Shown here: positions 39,626 to 48,196 of the stretch, one piece after another
How the letters are laid out: the number at the start of each line of letters is the position of its first letter
Position numbering within the stretch: position 1 is the stretch's first letter
Source: an uncultured Muribaculaceae bacterium
GTDB lineage: Bacteria; Bacteroidota; Bacteroidia; Bacteroidales; Muribaculaceae
Assembly: GCA_947632485.1 (NCBI GenBank)
Contig: CANRPJ010000002.1
Location: 1-64,000 of the forward strand
Direction of reading: 5' to 3'
Length of the DNA: 64,000 nt
The notes under the pieces: model-generated
Told to the model about the DNA's origin: nothing
Database searches by the model: none
The model's input: the letters and a program-made list of their open reading frames with translations, nothing else
Position numbers and translations under genes: made by a program

Positions 39626-41542
39626 GTGAAGAAACTCTATCCCTTAGCGATCTGCCTCGCCGCTCTTTCGGCTCAGGCGCAGACGAACATCGCCATAGAC
39701 GCGACAAAGCCCGCCACAGACATCTCTCCCGACATGTGGGGCATCTTCTTCGAAGACATAAACTTCGCTGCCGACGGCGGCCTCTACGGAGAGTTGGTGA
39801 AGAACCGCTCATTCGAGTTTCCGCAAGCTCTTATGGGCTGGGCTGCAATGGGACAGGTGGAGCTCGCAGACGCCGACCCGGCGTTCAAGGCAAATCCCCG
39901 CTACGCCAGGATCACCAAAGGAGAGTCTTACCGACCGGCCGGACTCGAAAACGAAGGATTCCGCGGTATCTCGCTCGAGCGCGGAAAGACCTACGACTTC
40001 TCGGCTCAGGTGCGCAATGCCTCACAGCGTCCGCTGAAGCTCGGGGTAGAGCTGATCAATTCCATAGGCCGCACCTACAAGACGGATACGCTGACCATAG
40101 CTCCCGCTGCCGGCTGGCAGAAGATAGAAGCAACCCTCACCTCGGCCCTCACCGATCCGAAGGGACGCCTCAGGGTGCTGCTGCTCACTCCGGGCACTAT
40201 CGACATAGACCACATCTCGCTCTTCCCGACCGACACCTGGAAGGGCCGGAAAGGCGGACTGCGACGCGATCTGGCTCAGGCGCTCGCCGACCTGAGTCCG
40301 AAGGTGATGCGCTTCCCGGGAGGCTGCATCGTGGAAGGCACAGACCTCGCAAACCGCTATCAGTGGAAGAAAACGGTAGGCCCCGTAGAGGAGCGACCGC
40401 TCAACATAAACCGCTGGAACTACAATTTCTCCAACCGCATGGCTCCCGACTATTTCCAGTCGGCCGGGCTCGGCTTCTTCGAGTTCTTCCAGCTCAGCGA
40501 AGATATCGGCGCAACTCCCCTGCCGATTCTGAGCTGCGGACTCGCCTGCCAGTACGAAACGGGCGAGGAAGTGCCTCTCGACAGCCTTCAGCCCTACATC
40601 GACGATGCTCTCGACCTGATCGAGTTTGCCAACGGCCCGGTCAGCTCCCGCTGGGGAGCGCTACGCGCCGAGATGGGCCACCCGGAGCCGTTCAATATGC
40701 GCTATATCGGTATAGGCAACGAGCAGTGGGGCGAGGTCTACCCGGAGCGTCTCGAGCTCTTCCTCAAGCAAATACGCGCCAAGCACCCGGAAATCATGGT
40801 AGTAGGCAGTGCCGGACCTCTGCCGCAGGGCGAGCAGTTCGACTATCTCTGGCCGGAGATGCGCCGACTCGGAGCCGATCTGGTCGACGAGCATTATTAC
40901 CGCGAGCCGGAATGGTTCTTCGGCAACGCCGACCGCTACAACGATTACCCGCGCAAGGGACCGAAGGTATTTGCAGGAGAATATGCTTCTCACGACTACG
41001 AGAACCGCACCGCAAACACTTATCTATCTGCCCTTTCAGAAGCAGCATTCATGACAGGCCTGGAGCGCAACGCCGACCTGGTGCGTATGGCTACCTATGC
41101 TCCTCTCTTCGCCCATGTGGAGGCCAATCAGTGGCACCCGGACCTCATCTGGTTCGATAATGCAGAAGTGATGCGCACGCCCAACTACTATGTGCAGCAG
41201 CTATTTGCCAACAATCCCGGCACACGCGTGCTCCCGATCGCAACGCAGAATGGCCCGGAGATCTACACTTCGGCCACACTTGACGAACCGACGGGCGAGG
41301 TGATAGTTAAGATCGTGAACCGCAGCGCCGAACCCCGCAAGGTGAAACTCGATCTGAAGGCACCCAAGGGCAAGAACTATGTTTCTGGTAGCCACACATA
41401 TCTGCAGAGCGATGACCTGGCTGCCCAGAACGCTCTCGGAGAGCCGGAAAAGGTTTATCCGCGTCAGCGCCCTGTAAAGATCGGCGCAGACGGAGAGATT
41501 GAGGTACTCCCGCAGTCGGTCAACGTATATCGCCTGCGATGA
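39626..41542 (+). CDS. GH51 alpha-L-arabinofuranosidase
   Basis: DMWGIFFEDINFAADGGLYGELVKNRSFEF, MRFPGGCIVEG, MRYIGIGNEQWGEVY, KVFAGEYASHD; signal peptide from a GTG start. Confidence 0.92.
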   Translation: MKKLYPLAICLAALSAQAQTNIAIDATKPATDISPDMWGIFFEDINFAADGGLYGELVKNRSFEFPQALMGWAAMGQVELADADPAFKANPRYARITKGESYRPAGLENEGFRGISLERGKTYDFSAQVRNASQRPLKLGVELINSIGRTYKTDTLTIAPAAGWQKIEATLTSALTDPKGRLRVLLLTPGTIDIDHISLFPTDTWKGRKGGLRRDLAQALADLSPKVMRFPGGCIVEGTDLANRYQWKKTVGPVEERPLNINRWNYNFSNRMAPDYFQSAGLGFFEFFQLSEDIGATPLPILSCGLACQYETGEEVPLDSLQPYIDDALDLIEFANGPVSSRWGALRAEMGHPEPFNMRYIGIGNEQWGEVYPERLELFLKQIRAKHPEIMVVGSAGPLPQGEQFDYLWPEMRRLGADLVDEHYYREPEWFFGNADRYNDYPRKGPKVFAGEYASHDYENRTANTYLSALSEAAFMTGLERNADLVRMATYAPLFAHVEANQWHPDLIWFDNAEVMRTPNYYVQQLFANNPGTRVLPIATQNGPEIYTSATLDEPTGEVIVKIVNRSAEPRKVKLDLKAPKGKNYVSGSHTYLQSDDLAAQNALGEPEKVYPRQRPVKIGADGEIEVLPQSVNVYRLR

Positions 41543-43473
41543 GGGCATTATGGCTGATCGCGCTTGCTCTCTGCGCTATTGCCGCGCAGAGCCAGCGAGC
41601 CTCGGGCGAAAGTCCCGACGGACGCCTGAAGGTAGATGTGGAATGTGCCGGCCCCGGCAAGGCATACTACACTGTGAGTTACGACGGCCGGCAGATGCTC
41701 CTGCCATCGCAGCTCGGATTCATAGCCGACATCGGCAATTTCGCCGACAGCCTGCGCCTCACGAACCATTCGGTCAAGCCTGTAGCAAAAAGCTACCGGC
41801 AGGACCGGATCAAGAAATCGGAGATCGACTATAAGGCTAATGAGCTGACTTGCACCTTCATGACTCCCGACAGCATGAAGATGGAGGTAGAATTCAGCAT
41901 CGCCGACAACTCACTCGCTTTCCGCTATCTCGTACCCCGCCAGGGCGATACCGGAAGTATCCGCATCCTGGAGGAGAAAACGGGATTCCGCTTCCCCGCG
42001 CAGACCACCGTATTCCTCACTCCCCAGAGCGATCCCATGATCGGCTGGAAGCGTACGAAACCGAGCTATGAGGAGGAGTATATCCTTGATGCTCCGCTGC
42101 TTACCCGCTCTCAGTATGGCCGCGGGTTCACATTCCCCGGACTCTTCCGGATAGGCTCCGACGGCTGGGTGCTCGTAAGCGAGACCGGCGTAAACGGACG
42201 CTACTGCGGATCGCGCCTGAGCGATGCTGAAGCCGACGGCACGATGTGCATAGCATTCCCGATGGAGGGTGAGAACAACGGCAACGGCACTTCCGAGCCG
42301 GCTTTCGCGCTGCCTGGCGCTACACCCTGGCGCACGCTTGCCATCGGCTCCGACCTGCGCCCGATTGTGGAAAGCACCGTAACCTGGGACGTGGTGGAAC
42401 CTCGCTACGAACCTTCGGGCGAATATAAGGGCGGACGCGGCACCTGGAGCTGGATTCTCTGGCAGGATCAGAGCATAAACCCTGAAGATCAGCGTGCCTA
42501 CATAGATTTGGCGGCTGCTATGGGCTATGAGTTTACGCTGGTTGATAACTGGTGGGACCGCACCATAGGCCGCGAGGGCATGAAAGAGCTTGCCGACTAC
42601 GCCGCAGGAAAAGGCGTTGGCCTCTTCGTATGGTACAGCTCCAGCGGCTGGTGGAACGACATATCGCAGTCGCCCGTGAATATCATGAGCGACCCGGTGC
42701 TCCGCAAAAAAGAGATGAAATGGCTGCGCGAGATCGGCGCAAAGGGAATAAAGGTCGACTTCTTCGGAGGCGACAAGCAGGAGACCATGCGGCTCTACGA
42801 GGATATCCTCGCCGACGCCGACGATCATGGCCTGATGGTGATTTTCCACGGCTGCACGCTGCCGCGCGGTTGGGAGCGAATGTATCCCAACTATGTGGGC
42901 AGTGAGGCTGTGCTCGCTTCAGAGAATCTGATATTCCAACAGCATTTCTGCGACCTCGAGGCGCAGAATGCCTGCCTGCACCCCTTCGTGCGCAACTCCG
43001 TGGGCTGCATGGAGTTCGGCGGCACATTCCTCAACCGGCACCTCGACCGGACGAACCGCGAGGGCAACGTGCGCCGTACCACCAACGGCTTCGAGCTCGC
43101 TACCGCCGTGCTCTTCCAGAATCCTGTGCAAAATTTCGCCCTTGCCCCCAATAACCTTACAGATGCCCCGGAATGGGCGCTGGAATTCATGAGGGAAGTG
43201 CCTACTGAATGGGACGATATGCGCTTTATCGACGGCTACCCCGGCCGCTACATAGTAATTGCCCGCCGCTCAGGCGACAAATGGTATGTAGCAGCCGCCA
43301 ACGCTCTCGATAAGCCTCTGAGGCTCAATGTGCAGCTGCCGGAGAGCGTCGGGAGTGAGGCCAACGTGTACCACGACCGGAAGAAACCCTTGCGCCTGAG
43401 CGCTGACCGCAGCATGAAAATAGAACTCCAACCGGCTGACGGCCTTGTGGTCGTAGCCCCGCTGAAGCCATAA
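41539..43473 (+). CDS. GH97 glycoside hydrolase, possibly retaining alpha-galactosidase type
   Basis: GH97 architecture; GYEFTLVDNWWD, EIGAKGIKVDFFGGDKQETMRLYEDILADA, PRGWERMYPNYVGSEAV. Asp in KVDFF fits the retaining clade. Confidence 0.88.
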   Translation: MRALWLIALALCAIAAQSQRASGESPDGRLKVDVECAGPGKAYYTVSYDGRQMLLPSQLGFIADIGNFADSLRLTNHSVKPVAKSYRQDRIKKSEIDYKANELTCTFMTPDSMKMEVEFSIADNSLAFRYLVPRQGDTGSIRILEEKTGFRFPAQTTVFLTPQSDPMIGWKRTKPSYEEEYILDAPLLTRSQYGRGFTFPGLFRIGSDGWVLVSETGVNGRYCGSRLSDAEADGTMCIAFPMEGENNGNGTSEPAFALPGATPWRTLAIGSDLRPIVESTVTWDVVEPRYEPSGEYKGGRGTWSWILWQDQSINPEDQRAYIDLAAAMGYEFTLVDNWWDRTIGREGMKELADYAAGKGVGLFVWYSSSGWWNDISQSPVNIMSDPVLRKKEMKWLREIGAKGIKVDFFGGDKQETMRLYEDILADADDHGLMVIFHGCTLPRGWERMYPNYVGSEAVLASENLIFQQHFCDLEAQNACLHPFVRNSVGCMEFGGTFLNRHLDRTNREGNVRRTTNGFELATAVLFQNPVQNFALAPNNLTDAPEWALEFMREVPTEWDDMRFIDGYPGRYIVIARRSGDKWYVAAANALDKPLRLNVQLPESVGSEANVYHDRKKPLRLSADRSMKIELQPADGLVVVAPLKP

Positions 43474-43477
43474 ACAG

Positions 43478-46400
43478 ATGAAACATAGATTATTGCTTAC
43501 CGCGCTGGCTGGTCTTGCATGTCTGCCGGCCGCGAGGGCTGTCAACGTGATTCCGACCGACACGCTGTCGCTCTTCTCATACACCGATACCGTAGGCCGC
43601 GGAGGTCTCCGGTTCGCCTGGCGCACTGAGGGTCGCCCCTGGGTGAGCCTCGGCGGCGGAATGGAGTTCGTGCAGTCAGATTTCGGACCCTGGTGGGGAA
43701 AGGGCAAACAGATGCGCCAGCCCGAGCTAACGCGCGATGCCTCAGGACTATGGCGTCTCGCCTTCAGGACTGGCACTGACGGCAGCGTGGAGGGCACCAC
43801 CTCTTCGCGCGATCTGATTGTGTGGAAACCGCAGGACTATACTCATGCCGACCCCGACAGGAAGCCTACCACCGAAACTATATCACTTGGCGGCAAGCAG
43901 ATAGAGGGGCAGGTGCACCGCGTGCCCCGGGAGCTCGTAGTCAATCTGGAGCGCTATGCGGAGCAGCAGCGCTACCGGCAGATGCTTCATTCGCAGCAGG
44001 CGAAGGAGGATCCCGTGCGCTTCGCCGGCCTACAGCCGGTGAAAGCAAGTCTTAAGACCTCACCTCAAGGCGCTTACCCAATTTCCGACAAGCTCTATGG
44101 TATCTTCTTCGAGGATATCAACCAGGGTGCTGACGGGGGTCTCTACGCTGAGCTGATAGAGAACCGCGACTTCGAATATGGCCCGGCTGACCACATGGAC
44201 TGGGACGCGCTCTACTCCTGGCGGCTACAGCCCGGCAAAGGGAGCGCCCTGACGATTGCCACCGCTAATCCCCTGCACCCCAATAACCTGCACTATGCTG
44301 TAGTGGAATCCGGCAAGCAGAAAGGTGCCACGATCGCCAATGATGGTTTCGACGCGATTCCGGTAAAGAAAGGATCAAATTATCTCTTCTCGCTCTTCAG
44401 CCGCCATCTCAAAGGTGCGCAAGGGCCTGCCCGGGTGATGCTTACAACCCCGGAAGGAACTGTGCTCGCGGAGGCAGAGGTTAATCTTGGAGGTCAGGAC
44501 TGGACTCAGTCGGAAGCAAATATGAAGGTGGAGGCTGATTGTGCCGCCGCAGTGCTCCGCATTGGGTTTCCGGCAGGCTCATCTTACGCGATAGATATGG
44601 TGAGCCTCTTCCCCGAAGCCACATTCCACGGGCGCCGCAACGGTCTGAGAGCTGATCCGGCACAGACGCTTGCCGACCTTCACCCGAAATTCGTGCGCTT
44701 CCCTGGAGGCTGCGTAGCCCACGGGCAGGGACTCGACAACGTCTACGACTGGAAGGGCTCGATAGGCCCGCTTCATGAGCGCAAGCCGCTTGCCAACCTC
44801 TGGGGCTATCACCAGACGCGCGGACTCGGCTACTATGAGTATTTCCAGTTCTGCGAGGATATTGGCGCGGAGCCGCTGCCGGTGCTCGCAGCAGGTGTGC
44901 CCTGCCAGAATTCGTTTTGGAAATCAGCGCATTCCGTCGATGCTCTGACTACCGAGGGGCAGCAGTGCGGGGTGCCTCTGGAGCGCATGGACTCTGTGGT
45001 GCAGGATTTTCTGGATCTAATAGAATGGGCCAACGGCGACCCTGCCACTTCCGAATGGGCGCGCCTGCGGGCTGAGGCCGGCCACCCTGAGCCGTTCAAC
45101 CTCAAATACATAGGTGTGGGCAACGAGGATCTGATTTCCGACGTCTTCAAGGAGCGTTTCAAGATAATCCACGATGCCCTGCGCAAGGCCCATCCGGAGA
45201 TCACGGTGATTGGCACCGTAGGACCCTTCTACGAGGGTTCCGACTATGAGGAGGGCTGGCGCTTCGCCGGTCAGGAGGGAGTAGAGATGGTAGACGAGCA
45301 CTATTATGTGGAGCCTGGCTGGCTGATACATAATCAGGACTATTATGACCAGTATGACAGGAAGGGGCCGAAGGTGTATCTCGGTGAGTATGCCGCCCAC
45401 CTGCCAGGCCGGCCTAACAATATCGAGACGGCCCTTGCCGAAGCGCTTTATATGCTTAGCGCAGAGCGCAATGGCGATGTAGTGGCGATGACCTCCTATG
45501 CTCCGCTGCTTGCGAAGATGGGTCACCGGCAATGGAACCCGGACCTGATTTACTTCACGCCTACCGAGGTGATGCCAACCCCGGGCTACCACGCCCAGAG
45601 AATGCTCTCGACAGGGTCTGGCAATCTTCTCATTCCCTCAGAGTTAGCTGTTGAGAGCGGAAATGATGATGTACACAAGCGCGTGGCTGCTTCGGTGGTG
45701 AAAGACACGAAAACGGGACGCACGATTCTCAAAATGGTAAATCTGCTGCCCATGAGCACCTCTCTGGCAACTGATCTTCCTGGAGGCAAGGCTGTTATAA
45801 CCCGTCTGCAGGGCGCTCCAGACAGTGAATCCGCCAAACCAGAGGTTGCCTCAACCGCGATTCCTGCTCAGCACACCTTCGAGTTGCCGCCATACTCCTT
45901 CACTACCGTGACTTTCGAGGCGCCGTCTCCGATCCGCGATGAGGATCTTGAGGGATACCTGTTCGTGTATTTCACTGGCAACGATAAAGCGGAGGAGCAG
46001 ATACACTATGCGATCGCCAACAATTCGCTGAATTTCAAGGCTCTCAACGGCAACCGCCCGGTGATAGCCTCCGACTCCATCAGCTCTACCGGCGGAGTGC
46101 GAGACCCTCACATATTGCGCAGTCCCGATGGCGGCGAATTTCTGATGGTAGCCACAGATATGGTTTCCGATCTCGGCTGGGACTCCAACCGGGCTATGGT
46201 GCTGATGAAAAGCCGCGACCTCCTTAACTGGAGCCACAATGTAGTGAATCTCGAAGCATGGCGCCCTGGACTGAAACGCGTGTGGGCTCCGCAGACGATC
46301 TTCGATCCGGAAGCTGGTAAATATATGATATACTGGTCGATGAAGCACGACGACGGGCCCGACATAATTTATTATGCCTATGCCAACGATGATTTCACGG

Positions 46401-47755
46401 GTCTCGCCACTGAGCCGGCACCTCTGTTTATGCCGGAAAACGGGAAGTCGTGTATTGACGGCGACATAGTGTACCACGACGGTCTCTGGCACCTCTTCTA
46501 CAAAACCGAGGGCCACGGCAACGGAATCAGGGTAGCCACCACGCCTTCACTCACCTCAGGCGACTGGAAGGAGTATTCCGACTATAAGCAGCTCACTGAC
46601 AAGGCTGTAGAAGGTTCATCGATATTCAAGGTAAATGGTGAAGACCGCTATGTGCTGATGTACGACGTGTATATGAACGGCGCATACGAGTTTGCCGAGA
46701 CGCCTGATCTTCAGAATTTCAAGCTCACAGAGGTGAGTCTTGACTTCCACCCCCGCCACGGCACCGTGCTCCCCCTCACCGGGTCGGAAATGCGCCGACT
46801 GGAAAATGCCTTTGGAATAGACTCGATTCAGGCTTATAACCCGATTCTTCCCGACTGGCACGCAGATCCTGAAATTCTCTTCGACCCTGACACTCAGCGC
46901 TATTATATCTACTCCACCACCGACGGAGTGCCGGGCTGGGGCGGACATACGATATCCTGTTTTTCGTCGAAGGATCTGAAAAATTGGAGGCCGGAGGGCG
47001 ATATGCTCGATGTGAAGAGCAAACAGGTGGCATGGGCCGACGGTAATGCCTGGGCTCCGGCAGCCGAGAGATTCGTGATCGACGGCAAACCGAAATATTA
47101 CCTGTTTTTCAGCGCCAACGCGAAAGGAGGCGACGAGAAGCAGATCGGCGTGGCTATATCCGACAGTCCTACAGGCCCGTTCCGCGACAGCGGCGCGCCG
47201 ATAATAGCTAAAAACCCATCAAAAGGCTGGGGGCAGCAGATAGATGTAGATATTTTCACCGACCCGAAAACCGGCCAGGCATATATCTATTGGGGCAACT
47301 GCTATATGGCGGGGGCTACTTTCGATCCGGCCACTCTCGAGGTGGGCGAACCGGTTGTGCTCACCCCCGAGGGAGGCACGCTTGCCGACTATGAGTTTCG
47401 CGAGGCGCCCTACGTGTTTTTCCGCGACGGACGCTACTATTTTCTATGGAGCGTAGATGATACGGGGTCGCCTAACTATCATGTGGCCTACGGAACATCG
47501 GACTCTCCTCTCGGCCCGATTGAGGTAGCGGAAAGTCCTGTGGTGCTGATTCAGAGGCCGAAACGCGGGGTTTACGGCCCGGCTCACTGCTCGGTGATAA
47601 AATTGCCCGGCGATGAGGAGGCCTGGCGTATCGTGTACCACCGGATCAACGGTGACTATCTTGACAATGGTCCCGGCTGGCACCGGCAGGTCTGCATCGA
47701 TCCGATGTATTTCGACTCCGAAGGGCGCATAATACCGGTGGAGCCTGCTCCCTAA
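43478..47755 (+). CDS. Multimodular GH51-GH43-GH43 arabinan-type hydrolase with N-terminal accessory segment
   Basis: 1425 aa. GH51 module: YGIFFEDINQGADGGLYAELIENRDF, KYIGVGNEDLIS, KVYLGEYAAH. GH43 module 1: GGVRDPHILRSPDGGEF, AVEGSSIFKV. GH43 module 2: HADPEILFDPDTQRYYIYS, REAPYVFFRDGRYYFLWS. Confidence 0.88.
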   Translation: MKHRLLLTALAGLACLPAARAVNVIPTDTLSLFSYTDTVGRGGLRFAWRTEGRPWVSLGGGMEFVQSDFGPWWGKGKQMRQPELTRDASGLWRLAFRTGTDGSVEGTTSSRDLIVWKPQDYTHADPDRKPTTETISLGGKQIEGQVHRVPRELVVNLERYAEQQRYRQMLHSQQAKEDPVRFAGLQPVKASLKTSPQGAYPISDKLYGIFFEDINQGADGGLYAELIENRDFEYGPADHMDWDALYSWRLQPGKGSALTIATANPLHPNNLHYAVVESGKQKGATIANDGFDAIPVKKGSNYLFSLFSRHLKGAQGPARVMLTTPEGTVLAEAEVNLGGQDWTQSEANMKVEADCAAAVLRIGFPAGSSYAIDMVSLFPEATFHGRRNGLRADPAQTLADLHPKFVRFPGGCVAHGQGLDNVYDWKGSIGPLHERKPLANLWGYHQTRGLGYYEYFQFCEDIGAEPLPVLAAGVPCQNSFWKSAHSVDALTTEGQQCGVPLERMDSVVQDFLDLIEWANGDPATSEWARLRAEAGHPEPFNLKYIGVGNEDLISDVFKERFKIIHDALRKAHPEITVIGTVGPFYEGSDYEEGWRFAGQEGVEMVDEHYYVEPGWLIHNQDYYDQYDRKGPKVYLGEYAAHLPGRPNNIETALAEALYMLSAERNGDVVAMTSYAPLLAKMGHRQWNPDLIYFTPTEVMPTPGYHAQRMLSTGSGNLLIPSELAVESGNDDVHKRVAASVVKDTKTGRTILKMVNLLPMSTSLATDLPGGKAVITRLQGAPDSESAKPEVASTAIPAQHTFELPPYSFTTVTFEAPSPIRDEDLEGYLFVYFTGNDKAEEQIHYAIANNSLNFKALNGNRPVIASDSISSTGGVRDPHILRSPDGGEFLMVATDMVSDLGWDSNRAMVLMKSRDLLNWSHNVVNLEAWRPGLKRVWAPQTIFDPEAGKYMIYWSMKHDDGPDIIYYAYANDDFTGLATEPAPLFMPENGKSCIDGDIVYHDGLWHLFYKTEGHGNGIRVATTPSLTSGDWKEYSDYKQLTDKAVEGSSIFKVNGEDRYVLMYDVYMNGAYEFAETPDLQNFKLTEVSLDFHPRHGTVLPLTGSEMRRLENAFGIDSIQAYNPILPDWHADPEILFDPDTQRYYIYSTTDGVPGWGGHTISCFSSKDLKNWRPEGDMLDVKSKQVAWADGNAWAPAAERFVIDGKPKYYLFFSANAKGGDEKQIGVAISDSPTGPFRDSGAPIIAKNPSKGWGQQIDVDIFTDPKTGQAYIYWGNCYMAGATFDPATLEVGEPVVLTPEGGTLADYEFREAPYVFFRDGRYYFLWSVDDTGSPNYHVAYGTSDSPLGPIEVAESPVVLIQRPKRGVYGPAHCSVIKLPGDEEAWRIVYHRINGDYLDNGPGWHRQVCIDPMYFDSEGRIIPVEPAP

Positions 47756-47759
47756 CTAA

Positions 47760-47784
47760 AGGGTCTCCCTTCAGGGAGACACCC
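47760..47784 (+). terminator. Hairpin downstream of the multimodular hydrolase
   Basis: gggtctccc-ttca-gggagacaccc. Confidence 0.5.
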
Positions 47785-47876
47785 TAAGACAAAACATGCG
47801 GGAGGGCTGGGGGGCTCTCCCGCTGGTTGTTTTTTGAAGTCTTAATCGCCGTGGAGGCGGAAGGCCGGTTCAGCGG

Positions 47877-48107
47877 TTACTTGCCAAACATGGAGCCTAC
47901 TTTGCCTTTCAGCTCCTCAAAGAGGCTCTCTTTCACGCCGTCGCCATCGAGATCGCCTATAAGACCGGCTGACTTTACTTTCTCCATAATTTCCGGCATG
48001 GAAATCTTGCTGAGATCTACGTCTTTTAGCATGGCCGTGACTTTCGTTACGTCGAATGAATCGCCGAATTTCTCTTTCAGGCCTCCGATAATACTCTGAA
48101 TGTCCAT
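47877..48107 (-). CDS. Small hypothetical protein with EF-hand-like loop
   Basis: 76 aa, LIGDLDGDGVKESLFEELKGKVG resembles a DxDxDG Ca-binding loop. Confidence 0.6.
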   Translation of the reverse strand: MDIQSIIGGLKEKFGDSFDVTKVTAMLKDVDLSKISMPEIMEKVKSAGLIGDLDGDGVKESLFEELKGKVGSMFGK

Positions 48108-48196
48108 AATTTAGTGTTTTTCAATTCGACGCATTTGTCGCGCCGCAAGGGTTATTCTTGTAACGCTTCAAAGCGTAAAACGGTTTAACCGCTTTG

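Noticed and set aside
39523-41160. 545-aa ORF overlapping the GH51 gene in another + frame
   Set aside because: Arg/Ser/His-rich shadow frame typical of high-GC coding DNA. The GH51 frame has full catalytic motifs and a signal peptide, so only GH51 is called.
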